Positions 35,727-44,506 of a DNA stretch of 64,000 nt are shown piece by piece. The notes beneath the pieces are model-generated. The model saw nothing but the letters and a program-made list of their open reading frames with translations. It was not told the DNA's origin and ran no database searches. This DNA comes from Bacteroidales bacterium (lineage in GTDB: Bacteria; Bacteroidota; Bacteroidia; Bacteroidales; JAFGXI01), in the NCBI GenBank assembly GCA_016936665.1, contig JAFGXI010000017.1, forward strand, positions 120,559 through 184,558, written 5' to 3'. The translations under genes were made by a program, and so were the position numbers. Each line of letters opens with the position of its first letter. Position 1 is the first letter of the stretch.

Positions 35727-35734
35727 TATATTTG
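35727..35734 (+). promoter_or_regulatory. -7 element for the AlbA_2 membrane gene
   Basis: TATATTTG matches TAnnTTTG and lies ~80 bp before the preferred ATG (35813). A TTTC at 35701-35704 is 22 bp upstream and may serve as -33. Confidence 0.45.
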
Positions 35735-35812
35735 CAATTCAAAATTCAAATATATTTTTGTGATTGTCGTGCCGGTTACAAAACTAAAAGACGCCTAATA
35801 AAAAACAAAGAA

Positions 35813-37345
35813 ATGAAAAGACTCATTGTTGTATTTACCTTTATTTTATTTAATCTTTTTAGTGCCTATTATTGGTTTTTTTACGAAAGTGAAAAAAATG
35901 AATTTAAGGATGAAGTTATGACCGTTATTGGTGACCAACTTCAAAAAGAAATGCAAGGATTATTGAAAGAAACAGAAGCAAATTTCAAATCATTACGAAA
36001 TGATTGCTCTTCTTTTAATTTTGATTTTGAGACATGTAACAGCTACTTCCTTCAATATTTTGATAACAATAAATTATCAAGATCCTTTCTGCTAAAAAAA
36101 AATCAATTTAAATTTTTAATACAACAAGATCAAGACAGTTATATAAGTGCTTTTGATAGTACTCAAAATATTGATGTCGTAAATTGGAAGCGTTTCGTTA
36201 ATGGAAAAGAAATATCGCAATGGAACGAAATATTTTCCGACGACGACTACCAGCTACAATGGATAAATGATTTAGGCAAAGAATCTGAAGATTTCTTTTG
36301 GACGGACAAAGTCCTTTCACAAAACAATCAATCGAACCTAATTATTGGAGAATCTTGGATCGAAGGATCCAATCATTGGACATTGCTATCGCGTTTTTCT
36401 TATCAAACATTAAGAGATCGTTTAAGCTTTCTTAAATCTTACGAAGTATTTAGAGTCATTTTGGAAACAAGTAATAACCAAATGATCTTCTTGTCTAACA
36501 ATCTATCTGGCTCTGCAGATACAATCATCGACTCCGATAGTTTCAGGCAGTTTTATAAGGCAAAATTTTTAGAAAACGAAAAAGAGACTTTGGTTACCTT
36601 CCGTTTTAACGAGCGCAATACTTGGGCGGCTATTCGCCCTATCGATGGCAGTTTAAATATTAAGAAAGTGATTATAAGCATGCCTGAATCCTCAATTCAA
36701 TCGATTCAAGAAACTGATCAACTTAGCGATATATTCTTTTTTATTCTTGGATTAATTATTAGCTTTTTTGCAATATGGTTCATTTTTCGTCCAAAAACAT
36801 TCAAAAGGGCATCAATATCTGCTACATCAAGCTTATCAATCAACGATATTTTAGAAGAGAACGAAAATCGTTATCTTGAATTCAAATCCTCGCTTCGGTG
36901 GGATTATAAGCAAGAAAAAGTAAATCCCGATTTAGAGTTCGTTATTATTAAAACAATAGCTGCATTTGGAAATTCTGACGGAGGGACTTTATTAATTGGT
37001 GTCGATGACGATAAACAAATCCTAGGATTAGGAGCAGATTACCAAACATTAAAAAAACCAGGTGCAGATTATTTCGAAATATACAGCCGAAACTTATTTC
37101 ATAAATATTTTGGGGTTAAATACACTACAAAAAACATACGGATGAGCTTCTTAAAAGACAACACAAAAGAAGTGTGCATGGTCGAAGTTTTCAAAGCCAA
37201 CGAACCTGTCTATATTAAATATAAAGATAAATCCGGATTGATGGGTGAGAAATTTTTTGTTCGTTCGGGAAACTCGTCGCAACAAATCGATTCGTTAAAA
37301 GACATTAACGATTATATTTATGAGCGATTTAAGAAAAAAGACTAG
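35813..37345 (+). CDS. Two-TM membrane protein with C-terminal AlbA_2 (Schlafen-like) domain
   Basis: A 510-residue protein from the ATG at 35813, where an N-terminal transmembrane helix begins. A large region (~25-305) rich in aromatic and Asp/Asn residues follows and should lie in the periplasm; a second helix (~306-326, FFFILGLIISFFAIWFIF) returns the chain to the cytoplasm. Residues ~350-500 form an AlbA_2 domain: ENENRYLEFKSSLRW, IIKTIAAFGNSDGGTLLIGVDDD and KFFVRSGNSS. Such domains are nucleic-acid- or ligand-binding parts of Schlafen-like proteins, normally joined to helicase or wHTH domains. None is present here. It resembles a membrane sensor with an AlbA_2 output. Function unknown; it is convergent with recN, the stop codons overlapping. 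Confidence 0.85.
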   Translation: MKRLIVVFTFILFNLFSAYYWFFYESEKNEFKDEVMTVIGDQLQKEMQGLLKETEANFKSLRNDCSSFNFDFETCNSYFLQYFDNNKLSRSFLLKKNQFKFLIQQDQDSYISAFDSTQNIDVVNWKRFVNGKEISQWNEIFSDDDYQLQWINDLGKESEDFFWTDKVLSQNNQSNLIIGESWIEGSNHWTLLSRFSYQTLRDRLSFLKSYEVFRVILETSNNQMIFLSNNLSGSADTIIDSDSFRQFYKAKFLENEKETLVTFRFNERNTWAAIRPIDGSLNIKKVIISMPESSIQSIQETDQLSDIFFFILGLIISFFAIWFIFRPKTFKRASISATSSLSINDILEENENRYLEFKSSLRWDYKQEKVNPDLEFVIIKTIAAFGNSDGGTLLIGVDDDKQILGLGADYQTLKKPGADYFEIYSRNLFHKYFGVKYTTKNIRMSFLKDNTKEVCMVEVFKANEPVYIKYKDKSGLMGEKFFVRSGNSSQQIDSLKDINDYIYERFKKKD

Positions 37346-38994
37346 AGCATTAACGCTTTAGCATTTTCGATGGCGATAGGACTGATGTTCTCGCCACTTA
37401 AAAGACCTGCTATTTCTAAAATACGTTCATCTTTGTTTAAGGCAAAAACTTTAGTAATTGTGCTTTTGTTGTTCTGTTCTTGTTTTTCAACTTTAAAATG
37501 ATGATCGCCTTTAGCTGCTATTTGAGGTAAATGAGTTATTACAATTAGTTGTCTGTGTTTTGCCATGGCTTGCATTAAAACGGCCATTTTATGAGCTATT
37601 TCGCCAGAAACACCTGTGTCAATTTCGTCTAATACCAAACTCGATAAATTGGCTTTTTTCGACCAAACATTTTTAATGGCTAGCATTATTCTCGATTGTT
37701 CTCCACCCGATGCTATTTTGCTAAGATCGTCTTCCTTTTGGCCAATATTAGCTGAAAATTTAAACAGAAAATCATCTTTTCCTAAGGCATCTGCTTGCTC
37801 TTTAGTTTGGTGTTCGATTGAAAACACTGCTTTAGGAATGCCCAACTGCTGAATAGTCGATTCAATTGACTGGCTCAATTCTTTCGCAATAGCCTGTCTC
37901 TGTATACTTAACTGTTCGGATGCAGAAAACCATTGTTCTTCTGCCATTTTTTTCTTTTTTCTTAGCTCCGATAACTCAAACTCGAAATTACCCAAAGACT
38001 GAAGTTGCTGATCGAGCTGATTTCGCTTCTCGATGAGTGCTTCGACACTGTCGAGCTGATGCTTTCTTAACAAGTCGTGCAATAAAGCTAAACGCTCATC
38101 GATCCATAATATACGCTGAGCATCGTACTCGATAGATTCCGCGTCTTGCTCAATATCCGGACTTAAATCTTTTAAATCGATTAGGTTTTGAGAGATTCGA
38201 TCTAAATATATTTTAGCATTCGGATAATATGTGGCTAATTTTTGCAATTGAGTTTCGATGCTCGAAAGTTGTGAGATTATAGCATTTTCATTTTCAGACA
38301 AAAGCATTATTGCTCCACTCAATGCCTGTTTTATCTCTTCGGCATGATTTAGTGTTTCTAGCTCTTGTTCTAAGACTTCGAGCTCTCCGGCTTGCAATTT
38401 AGCTTTATCGAGCTGATCGAACTGAAATTGAATAAATTCAGTTTCTTGGCTTAAGACTGCATTTTTCTGTTCAAGTGTTTTTAAGGACTGTATTGTATTT
38501 TGGTATTCCTCCCAAAGCGTCTTATAATTCGATAACAAAGCATGTGTTCCAGCAAAATCGTCAATCAATTGCAGTCGATAGGACGATTGTTTAATTTTTA
38601 AATTTTGATGTTGAGAATGCCAATCGAAAAGCTTAAATGCCACATCTTCCATAACTTTTAAATTGACAGGCACATCGTTCACAAATGAACGGCTTTTACC
38701 ATTCGGGTGTATTTCGCGACGTAAAATTGAAATTGGCTCAAATTCAATATCATTAGTTTCGAAAAACGTTTTTAAGCTTGAATCGACTTTTACTTCCAAC
38801 TCTACAATACATTTTTCGTCTGGATTCTTTAAAACCTGTCCTTCTGCACGCTGACCGGACAATAATGCTAAGGCACCCATAAGCACAGACTTTCCTGCAC
38901 CAGTTGCACCGGTAATTACATTGAGTCCTGTACCAAATTGCACTTGTACTTCGTCTATTAAAATATAATTACGAATGGAAAGCTTCTGAAACAT
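37342..38994 (-). CDS. recN: DNA repair protein RecN
   Basis: SMC-like ATPase of double-strand-break repair, 550 residues. P-loop GATGAGKS (29-36) at the N-terminus, a long coiled coil, and the C-terminal ABC signature SGGEQSRIMLA with Walker B LVLDEIDTGVSG. It is the last gene of the Bacteroidetes cluster bamD-rpoZ-coaBC-DUF4835-recN and starts 5 bp after the DUF4835 gene. Its stop overlaps that of the AlbA_2 gene by 4 bp. Confidence 0.96.
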   Translation of the reverse strand: MFQKLSIRNYILIDEVQVQFGTGLNVITGATGAGKSVLMGALALLSGQRAEGQVLKNPDEKCIVELEVKVDSSLKTFFETNDIEFEPISILRREIHPNGKSRSFVNDVPVNLKVMEDVAFKLFDWHSQHQNLKIKQSSYRLQLIDDFAGTHALLSNYKTLWEEYQNTIQSLKTLEQKNAVLSQETEFIQFQFDQLDKAKLQAGELEVLEQELETLNHAEEIKQALSGAIMLLSENENAIISQLSSIETQLQKLATYYPNAKIYLDRISQNLIDLKDLSPDIEQDAESIEYDAQRILWIDERLALLHDLLRKHQLDSVEALIEKRNQLDQQLQSLGNFEFELSELRKKKKMAEEQWFSASEQLSIQRQAIAKELSQSIESTIQQLGIPKAVFSIEHQTKEQADALGKDDFLFKFSANIGQKEDDLSKIASGGEQSRIMLAIKNVWSKKANLSSLVLDEIDTGVSGEIAHKMAVLMQAMAKHRQLIVITHLPQIAAKGDHHFKVEKQEQNNKSTITKVFALNKDERILEIAGLLSGENISPIAIENAKALML

Positions 38995-38999
38995 AGGGC

Positions 39000-39905
39000 C
39001 TATTGTTCCTTAATCTTATTGTATTTATTCATGTTCGAAGGATTAATTTCGGATAAGATATTAAACGCTCGAATTTTTTCGTCTGGAGCTCCTTCGCTGA
39101 ATACATTTACAAACTCATCGGCCTTTGCATCGAAAATAAGTTGTAAGTATGGCATGTAAGGACTTGGCTTTTCTCTGTACACTTTTTGTAACAGACTTAA
39201 AGATTCTAAAATTTTAGCTCTACCTTGGCTAGCTTTTTCACTCATTACGTCCAACCCTAAACGATGATATTGATACATAAAATCGCGAATTGGTGCATAT
39301 TTAGAATCTAAAATATTTTGAATAAACCAATATCTGTTTTTTTGACTTTCGAAGGCTTTCCAACCCGGCTCTACAGCATTTTGAGCATTGTTCACGATAT
39401 TTTCTGCTTTCGAAAAAAATTCTGTTCCCGCTTTTGGAGAAAACGAATCGTAATCCATTCCCAAGATAACATACGACCAATAGGAGATAACCGCAACTAA
39501 ATTATTTCCATGCGAATTTTCGTTGAATTCCAGAGGTTGATTTTCGACGTATTGAAATTGAATATCAATATCGCGATAGTTTATTAATACTGTATTTAAA
39601 TTAGTGCCAAACACAGGGCGATTGGCTTGTACTTGCATTGAGCCTTTGTAATTATCGGAAGAAACTTGCTCTGTAATATTAATTTGGAATGTACACTCGA
39701 TACGCTCTTCGGCACTAAAAATATGATTGGTCCATTTACGATTATTTACAAATTCAAAAAGACTTTTTTGAAGGGTCTGAAAAATTTCTTTGTTTACACT
39801 CCCTTGTATTTGTTGCCCCGATACCTGAACACGCGCATTTAATTCTTGACCAAAAGACAAGATCTGTATGCATAAAAATAGTATTAAAATAGCAAGTTTG
39901 CGCAT
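39000..39905 (-). CDS. DUF4835 exported protein (PorD-like)
   Basis: The 301-residue protein has a signal peptide (ending LSFGQ) and the DUF4835 features QELNARVQVSGQQIQG, WTNHIFSAEERIECTF and the C-terminal INPSNMNKYNKI. Databases name some members PorD, a proposed type IX secretion component; this is from memory and not tested here. The gene lies between coaBC and recN, a conserved order in Bacteroidetes. Likely periplasmic or outer-membrane associated. Confidence 0.88.
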   Translation of the reverse strand: MRKLAILILFLCIQILSFGQELNARVQVSGQQIQGSVNKEIFQTLQKSLFEFVNNRKWTNHIFSAEERIECTFQINITEQVSSDNYKGSMQVQANRPVFGTNLNTVLINYRDIDIQFQYVENQPLEFNENSHGNNLVAVISYWSYVILGMDYDSFSPKAGTEFFSKAENIVNNAQNAVEPGWKAFESQKNRYWFIQNILDSKYAPIRDFMYQYHRLGLDVMSEKASQGRAKILESLSLLQKVYREKPSPYMPYLQLIFDAKADEFVNVFSEGAPDEKIRAFNILSEINPSNMNKYNKIKEQ

Positions 39906-39979
39906 TTGATATAGCTTTTAGATTTAGTTCTATTTCTTTTACAATGATGCAAGTTATAAAAAAAACAAGATTGATTCAA

Positions 39980-41185
39980 TTATTTAAGCGTTCTTATCAG
40001 CTTCTCCACAATGTCGCTTGCAACTTCTTGTTTTGTCTTTAACTCGAAATATTGAATATTATTGTTATTATCTACAATTGTAATTTTGTTGGTATCTACA
40101 CCAAAACCCGCCCCTTCATCGTTTAGAGAGTTTAGTACGATCCAGTCTAAATTTTTACTTAACAACTTTTTCTGAGCATTATCTAGCTCGTCGTTGGTTT
40201 CTAAAGCAAAACCAACTAGTATTTGACTAGGTCGCTTTACAGCTCCTAAACTGGCTGCAATATCTTTGTTTGGCACTAAACTAATTTGTAAATCTCCTGC
40301 CTCTTTACGTTTTATCTTAACATTGGTTGAATGTTGCGGTTTGTAATCAGCAACTGCTGCCGCCATTATTGCGGCATCAACTTCGGGGAAAATGCTAATA
40401 CACTGTTCGTACATTTGATCGGCAGAAAGCACATCGATACGTTCTACCGACGTATGATTTGTTTTTATTGGAGTAGGGCCGGTTACCAAAAAAACTTTTG
40501 CGCCTTGCTCCGCCAATCGATCGGCGATGGCAAAGCCCATCTTTCCAGATGAAAAATTTCCAATAAATCGTACTGGATCTATTTTTTCGTAGGTTGGCCC
40601 TGCTGTAATTAAAAATTGTTTACCGCAAAGCTTTTTTTTTTGATTGAAGAATGCAATCACATTTTCAACAATAGTTTCGGGTTCTTCCATCCGACCTTTA
40701 CCATCCAGTCCACTGGCCAATTCTCCACTGGTGGGCTCAATAATAATATTGCCGTAAGCTTTTAAAGTCTCAATATTTTTTTGGGTCGAAGGGTGCTTAA
40801 ACATGTCTAAGTCCATCGATGGAGCTAACATAACCGGAGCTTTACACGATAGATAAGTCGTAATTAACAAATTGTCGGCTATGGCGTGAGCCATCTTACC
40901 CATCGAAGAGGCTGTTGCAGGAGCAATAAGCATTAAATCGGCCCACAAACCCAAATCGACATGACTGTTCCAAGCGCCATCGTCGTGCTTAAAAAAATCG
41001 ATAAGCACTGTATTTCTTGATAATGTTGCCATCGTAACCGGCGTAATAAACTCTGTCGCATTAGGCGTCATTACTACCTTTACATTGGCTCCTTCTTTAA
41101 TGAGATAACGGCAGAGATAAGCGCTTTTGTAGGCCGCTATCCCTCCCGTAATCCCTAAAATAATGTTTTTATTTTGCAGACGCAT
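39980..41185 (-). CDS. coaBC: Bifunctional phosphopantothenoylcysteine synthetase/decarboxylase
   Basis: Makes 4'-phosphopantetheine for coenzyme A. The N-terminal flavin decarboxylase (CoaC, ~1-185) has ITGGIAAYKS, the active-site His75 in SHVDLGLWAD, and LAPSMDLDMF. The C-terminal synthetase (CoaB, ~190-401) has ITAGPTYEKIDPVRFIGNFSSGKMG (in two parts) and AAVADYKP. The position of the decarboxylase Cys, ACG in E. coli, reads ASG here. It overlaps rpoZ by 1 bp. Confidence 0.94.
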   Translation of the reverse strand: MRLQNKNIILGITGGIAAYKSAYLCRYLIKEGANVKVVMTPNATEFITPVTMATLSRNTVLIDFFKHDDGAWNSHVDLGLWADLMLIAPATASSMGKMAHAIADNLLITTYLSCKAPVMLAPSMDLDMFKHPSTQKNIETLKAYGNIIIEPTSGELASGLDGKGRMEEPETIVENVIAFFNQKKKLCGKQFLITAGPTYEKIDPVRFIGNFSSGKMGFAIADRLAEQGAKVFLVTGPTPIKTNHTSVERIDVLSADQMYEQCISIFPEVDAAIMAAAVADYKPQHSTNVKIKRKEAGDLQISLVPNKDIAASLGAVKRPSQILVGFALETNDELDNAQKKLLSKNLDWIVLNSLNDEGAGFGVDTNKITIVDNNNNIQYFELKTKQEVASDIVEKLIRTLK

Positions 41186-41499
41186 TATTCAGCGTTTCTG
41201 AATTTTATTCTGTTTTCAATAAATTCTTGTAAGGCAATTAAAGTTGGTTTTGGTAACTTTTCGTAGAATTTCGAAATTTCGATTTGCTCTCTGTTTTCGA
41301 AAATTTCTTCTAAGTTATCGCTATAGCTGGCAAACTCTTCAAGTTTTTGCTTCAACTCCTCTTTCAACTCAAGAGAAATTTGATTTGCTCTTTTCGAAGC
41401 AATTACAAGCGATTCGTAAATATTACCAGTCTCTTTATCGAAATCGGTTAAATCGCGAGTTACAGTTGTGCCTGCTGCATTTGTTTTTTTATAATCCAT
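41185..41499 (-). CDS. rpoZ: RNA polymerase omega subunit
   Basis: A 104-residue Rpb6/omega-type protein: NIYESLVIASKRANQIS is the conserved motif, followed by a helical C-terminus typical of Bacteroidetes omega. It promotes assembly of the beta' subunit. It overlaps coaBC by 1 bp and follows bamD after 12 bp. Confidence 0.92.
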   Translation of the reverse strand: MDYKKTNAAGTTVTRDLTDFDKETGNIYESLVIASKRANQISLELKEELKQKLEEFASYSDNLEEIFENREQIEISKFYEKLPKPTLIALQEFIENRIKFRNAE

Positions 41500-41511
41500 T
41501 GTTGTATGAAT

Positions 41512-42303
41512 TTATTGTTGTTTTAAATATTTACGTGACTTATTAAATAAACGCTCAGCCTCTTTAATTTTTTCAGACTCAGGAAATTCATCGGCTAAAA
41601 TATAATATTCATCAATGGCTTTTTGGTAGCGTTCGTTTTTCTTAGATTCTACACTCTTCTCAGCAAGAACGAATGCCGATTTGAGTATTAGATATAAAAT
41701 TTCTTCTCTGTATTTGGTATCGGGGTATTCGATTAATACGTTTTTTAGTGCAATACCAGCAGCTTTATAGTCGCCCAAATTATAGTATAACTTAGCATTT
41801 GCAAAAGCTTTAACCTCAAGTCTTCCTCTAAGTTCGTCTATCAAGCTGTTGCACTCTGTAACGTAATTGCTTTTCGGGTATTTATCGATAAATAACTGAA
41901 GAGCTTTTATACCTTCTACGGTAAACGACATATCCAACGAAGATGGGCTTGCATTTAAATATGCACAGTAGGCACTTTTGTACAAAGCTTCTTCGGCGTA
42001 TTCACTTTGCGGATATGTCCTGGCAAACATGCCATAATGATAACCTGCCAAGATGTATTCTTTTTTTCCGAAATGGCTACCTGCCAGATAATAGTAAACC
42101 TTCTCTGCTCTTTGAGTGCCTTTGTAGATTCCATGCAACTCTTCGAGTAAGTTATAGGCTCTGGTATAATCGCCTTTTTCGTAATACATAACCCCCATTT
42201 TATATTTCTGCTCATAATCGGAACTTTTTAACAATTTTTGATACTTGCTACAAGCACTGATTACCAACACAATAGAGGACAATATGGCTAATTTTTTAAA
42301 CAT
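41512..42303 (-). CDS. bamD: Outer membrane assembly lipoprotein BamD
   Basis: Lipoprotein component of the BAM complex that inserts beta-barrel proteins. Lipobox VISAC (Cys at residue 18), then TPR units (~35-240), for example KMGVMYYEKGDYTRAYNLLEEL and YPQSEYAEEALYKSAYCAY (partial). The 263-residue length matches BamD/YfiO. It heads the cluster with rpoZ and coaBC. Confidence 0.94.
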   Translation of the reverse strand: MFKKLAILSSIVLVISACSKYQKLLKSSDYEQKYKMGVMYYEKGDYTRAYNLLEELHGIYKGTQRAEKVYYYLAGSHFGKKEYILAGYHYGMFARTYPQSEYAEEALYKSAYCAYLNASPSSLDMSFTVEGIKALQLFIDKYPKSNYVTECNSLIDELRGRLEVKAFANAKLYYNLGDYKAAGIALKNVLIEYPDTKYREEILYLILKSAFVLAEKSVESKKNERYQKAIDEYYILADEFPESEKIKEAERLFNKSRKYLKQQ

Positions 42304-42372
42304 TTTGCAAAGATAGATGTTTTAAGACTAAATACGATAATATTTAACAATTATTGTATCATTCGATCGGAT

Positions 42373-42400
42373 AAAAAAGCCACCCAAATTGGTGGCTTTT
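42373..42400 (-). terminator. Intrinsic terminator of rubrerythrin
   Basis: AAAAGCCACC (42375-42384) / GGTGGCTTTT (42391-42400) is a 10-bp perfect inverted repeat with a 6-base loop and a T-run on the minus strand. It lies ~25 bp after the rubrerythrin stop. Confidence 0.88.
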
Positions 42401-42424
42401 AAAATGGTTATTAGTCGATGAGTA

Positions 42425-43000
42425 TTAATAATTACTCTCTTTTATCTCGAAAAAAGATTGAGGGTGTTCGCATGCCGGGCACATTTTTGGGGCTTTAGTT
42501 CCCTCATGTAAATAACCACAATTTCTACATTTCCATACTATTTTACCTTCGCGTTCGAAAACATGACCTTCGTCTAAATTTTTATAAAGCGTTCTAAATC
42601 GTGCTTCGTGGGCTTTCTCAACCTTGGCAATCAAACGCCATGCTGCTGCAATTTCCTTAAATCCTTCTTCCTCTGCTATATCTGCAAATTCCGGGTATAA
42701 TTCAACCCATTCTTCGTTTTCGCCATCGGCAGCCGCTTTCAAATTTTCTAATGTTGTTCCAATGGTTCCTGCAGGAAATGAAGCTGTTATTTCGACCATT
42801 CCGCCTTCTAGAAATTTAAAAAAGCGTTTTGCATGGGCTTTTTCGTTTATTGCTGTTTCTTCGAAAATTGCAGCGATTTGTTCTAAGCCTTCTTTTTTTG
42901 CTTGTTTTGAAAAATAATCGTAGCGCATACGAGCTTGCGACTCGCCGGCGAACGATTTTAACAAATTTTGCTCTGTTTTAGTTCCTTTTAAAGATTTCAT
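42425..43000 (-). CDS. rbr: Rubrerythrin
   Basis: NADH- or rubredoxin-linked peroxidase with a diiron four-helix bundle (~1-145, ExxH-type residues in SFAGESQARMRY, AINEKAHAKRF, EEEGFKEIA and KAHEARF) and a C-terminal rubredoxin domain (Cys158, Cys161, Cys174, Cys177). 191 residues. It reduces hydrogen peroxide to water and complements the superoxide reductase and peroxiredoxin at 1.9-3.2 kb. No PerR-like box was found upstream. Monocistronic. Confidence 0.97.
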   Translation of the reverse strand: MKSLKGTKTEQNLLKSFAGESQARMRYDYFSKQAKKEGLEQIAAIFEETAINEKAHAKRFFKFLEGGMVEITASFPAGTIGTTLENLKAAADGENEEWVELYPEFADIAEEEGFKEIAAAWRLIAKVEKAHEARFRTLYKNLDEGHVFEREGKIVWKCRNCGYLHEGTKAPKMCPACEHPQSFFEIKESNY

Positions 43001-43097
43001 ATATTCAGATTTTTATGATATAGTTGAAACCATGAAGGTACAAAGTTTATTCATCAAAGCATGATTTTTTTATATTTTTTGCGGTCAATTAATAATC

Positions 43098-43129
43098 TTT
43101 AACGCCACAAAAAGAAGAACGTATTTTTG
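43098..43129 (+). promoter_or_regulatory. Promoter of the creD operon
   Basis: TATTTTTG (43122-43129) matches TAnnTTTG, with a near-consensus TTTA (43098-43101) 20 bp upstream. The creD ATG lies 50 bp further on. Confidence 0.5.
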
Positions 43130-43178
43130 TGTGTAAATTTTTATTTACTTTTATGTCAGAAATCTAATACTACAAGTT

Positions 43179-44504
43179 ATGAAACTCAAACATAACATCT
43201 ATTTTAAAATTGGAATTATCGTCATCTTAGTGCTTCTTCTGATGATTCCGACAGCCTTAGTTAAATCTGTTATTAACGAGAGACAATTTTTAAAAGAATC
43301 GACAATTCAAGAAGTGAGTTCGAAGTGGGGCGACGCGCAAACACTAGCAGGTCCATTTATCTCCATTCCATACAACAAAATTGTAAAAGAATACTCACAG
43401 GCCGAGCAAAAATACAAAACTGTAGTTTATCGTGAATGGATCCATTTTTTACCTGAACAATTAACAATAAACGGAAATATTGATCCTGAAAAGAGAAGTC
43501 GTCGTATATACGAGGTTGTAGTTTACAACTCAGAGTTTGAAATTTCTGGTTTTTTTAAATCTCTCGACTTAAAATCGTTCGATATACCAATAGAGCAAAT
43601 TCAATTCGATAAAGCAACTTTCAACATTGGCATCAGCGATTTGAAAGGCATCGAAAAGCAGATAGAGCTAGACTGGAATGACCAAAAAGCATTCTTTAAT
43701 TCCGGCACTTCGTCGAACGATATTGTAGTGTCCGGAATTAGTGTACCTATTAAGTTGGCTTTCGACGACTCTACAGATTATCAATTCAATTTTAAATTAT
43801 CACTCAAAGGTAGCCAAAGCATTAATTTTACACCAGTTGGCAAAACCAGCGATGTGCATTTAAGTTCAAATTGGCCTACCCCAAGTTTTGTCGGCAACTT
43901 TTTACCGGACGATAGATCGATTAACGAGCAAGGGTTTACTGCCGATTGGAATATATTACACTTAAATAGAAATTATCCTCAAGCATGGATTGGAAATGCT
44001 TTCCGCTTAGACGACAGTGAATTTGGAACAAGTTTATTGTTACCAGTCGACAATTACCAGAGAGCGTACAGAGTGGCGAAATATGCTATTTTATTTTTAG
44101 TATTAACCTTCACGGTTTTCTTTTTTGTAGAAGTAATGAATCATGTATTTATTCATCCTATGCAATATTTATTGGTGGGTATAGCTTTGGTCATTTTTTA
44201 CAGTTTATTGTTATCTATTAGTGAGCACATCGTTTTTAATTGGTCATATATAATTTCTACAGTATTAACATTAGGGCTAATAACAGCGTACACCTATGCC
44301 ATTCTTAAATCGAAGAAGTTGGCCTTACTCATCTTCAGCATATTGCTATTACTTTACTTATTCATCTTTACCATTATTCAACTGGAAGATTATGCTTTAT
44401 TGATAGGTTCTATCGGTATGTTTATTATACTGGCTATTGTTATGTATTATTCAAGAACCATCGATTGGTATCAAATTAAATTAGGCGATCACAAAACAAA
44501 CTAA
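43179..44504 (+). CDS. creD: CreD-family inner-membrane protein
   Basis: The 441-residue protein has an N-terminal membrane helix (~10-30), a large periplasmic domain (~35-295, with LAGPFISIPY and REWIHFLPEQL), and several C-terminal helices (~305-425). This is the CreD/inner membrane resistance pattern, associated in other bacteria with beta-lactam or envelope stress. It opens a rightward run of five closely packed genes; no CreBC two-component pair is nearby. Confidence 0.9.
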   Translation: MKLKHNIYFKIGIIVILVLLLMIPTALVKSVINERQFLKESTIQEVSSKWGDAQTLAGPFISIPYNKIVKEYSQAEQKYKTVVYREWIHFLPEQLTINGNIDPEKRSRRIYEVVVYNSEFEISGFFKSLDLKSFDIPIEQIQFDKATFNIGISDLKGIEKQIELDWNDQKAFFNSGTSSNDIVVSGISVPIKLAFDDSTDYQFNFKLSLKGSQSINFTPVGKTSDVHLSSNWPTPSFVGNFLPDDRSINEQGFTADWNILHLNRNYPQAWIGNAFRLDDSEFGTSLLLPVDNYQRAYRVAKYAILFLVLTFTVFFFVEVMNHVFIHPMQYLLVGIALVIFYSLLLSISEHIVFNWSYIISTVLTLGLITAYTYAILKSKKLALLIFSILLLLYLFIFTIIQLEDYALLIGSIGMFIILAIVMYYSRTIDWYQIKLGDHKTN

Positions 44505-44506
44505 TA

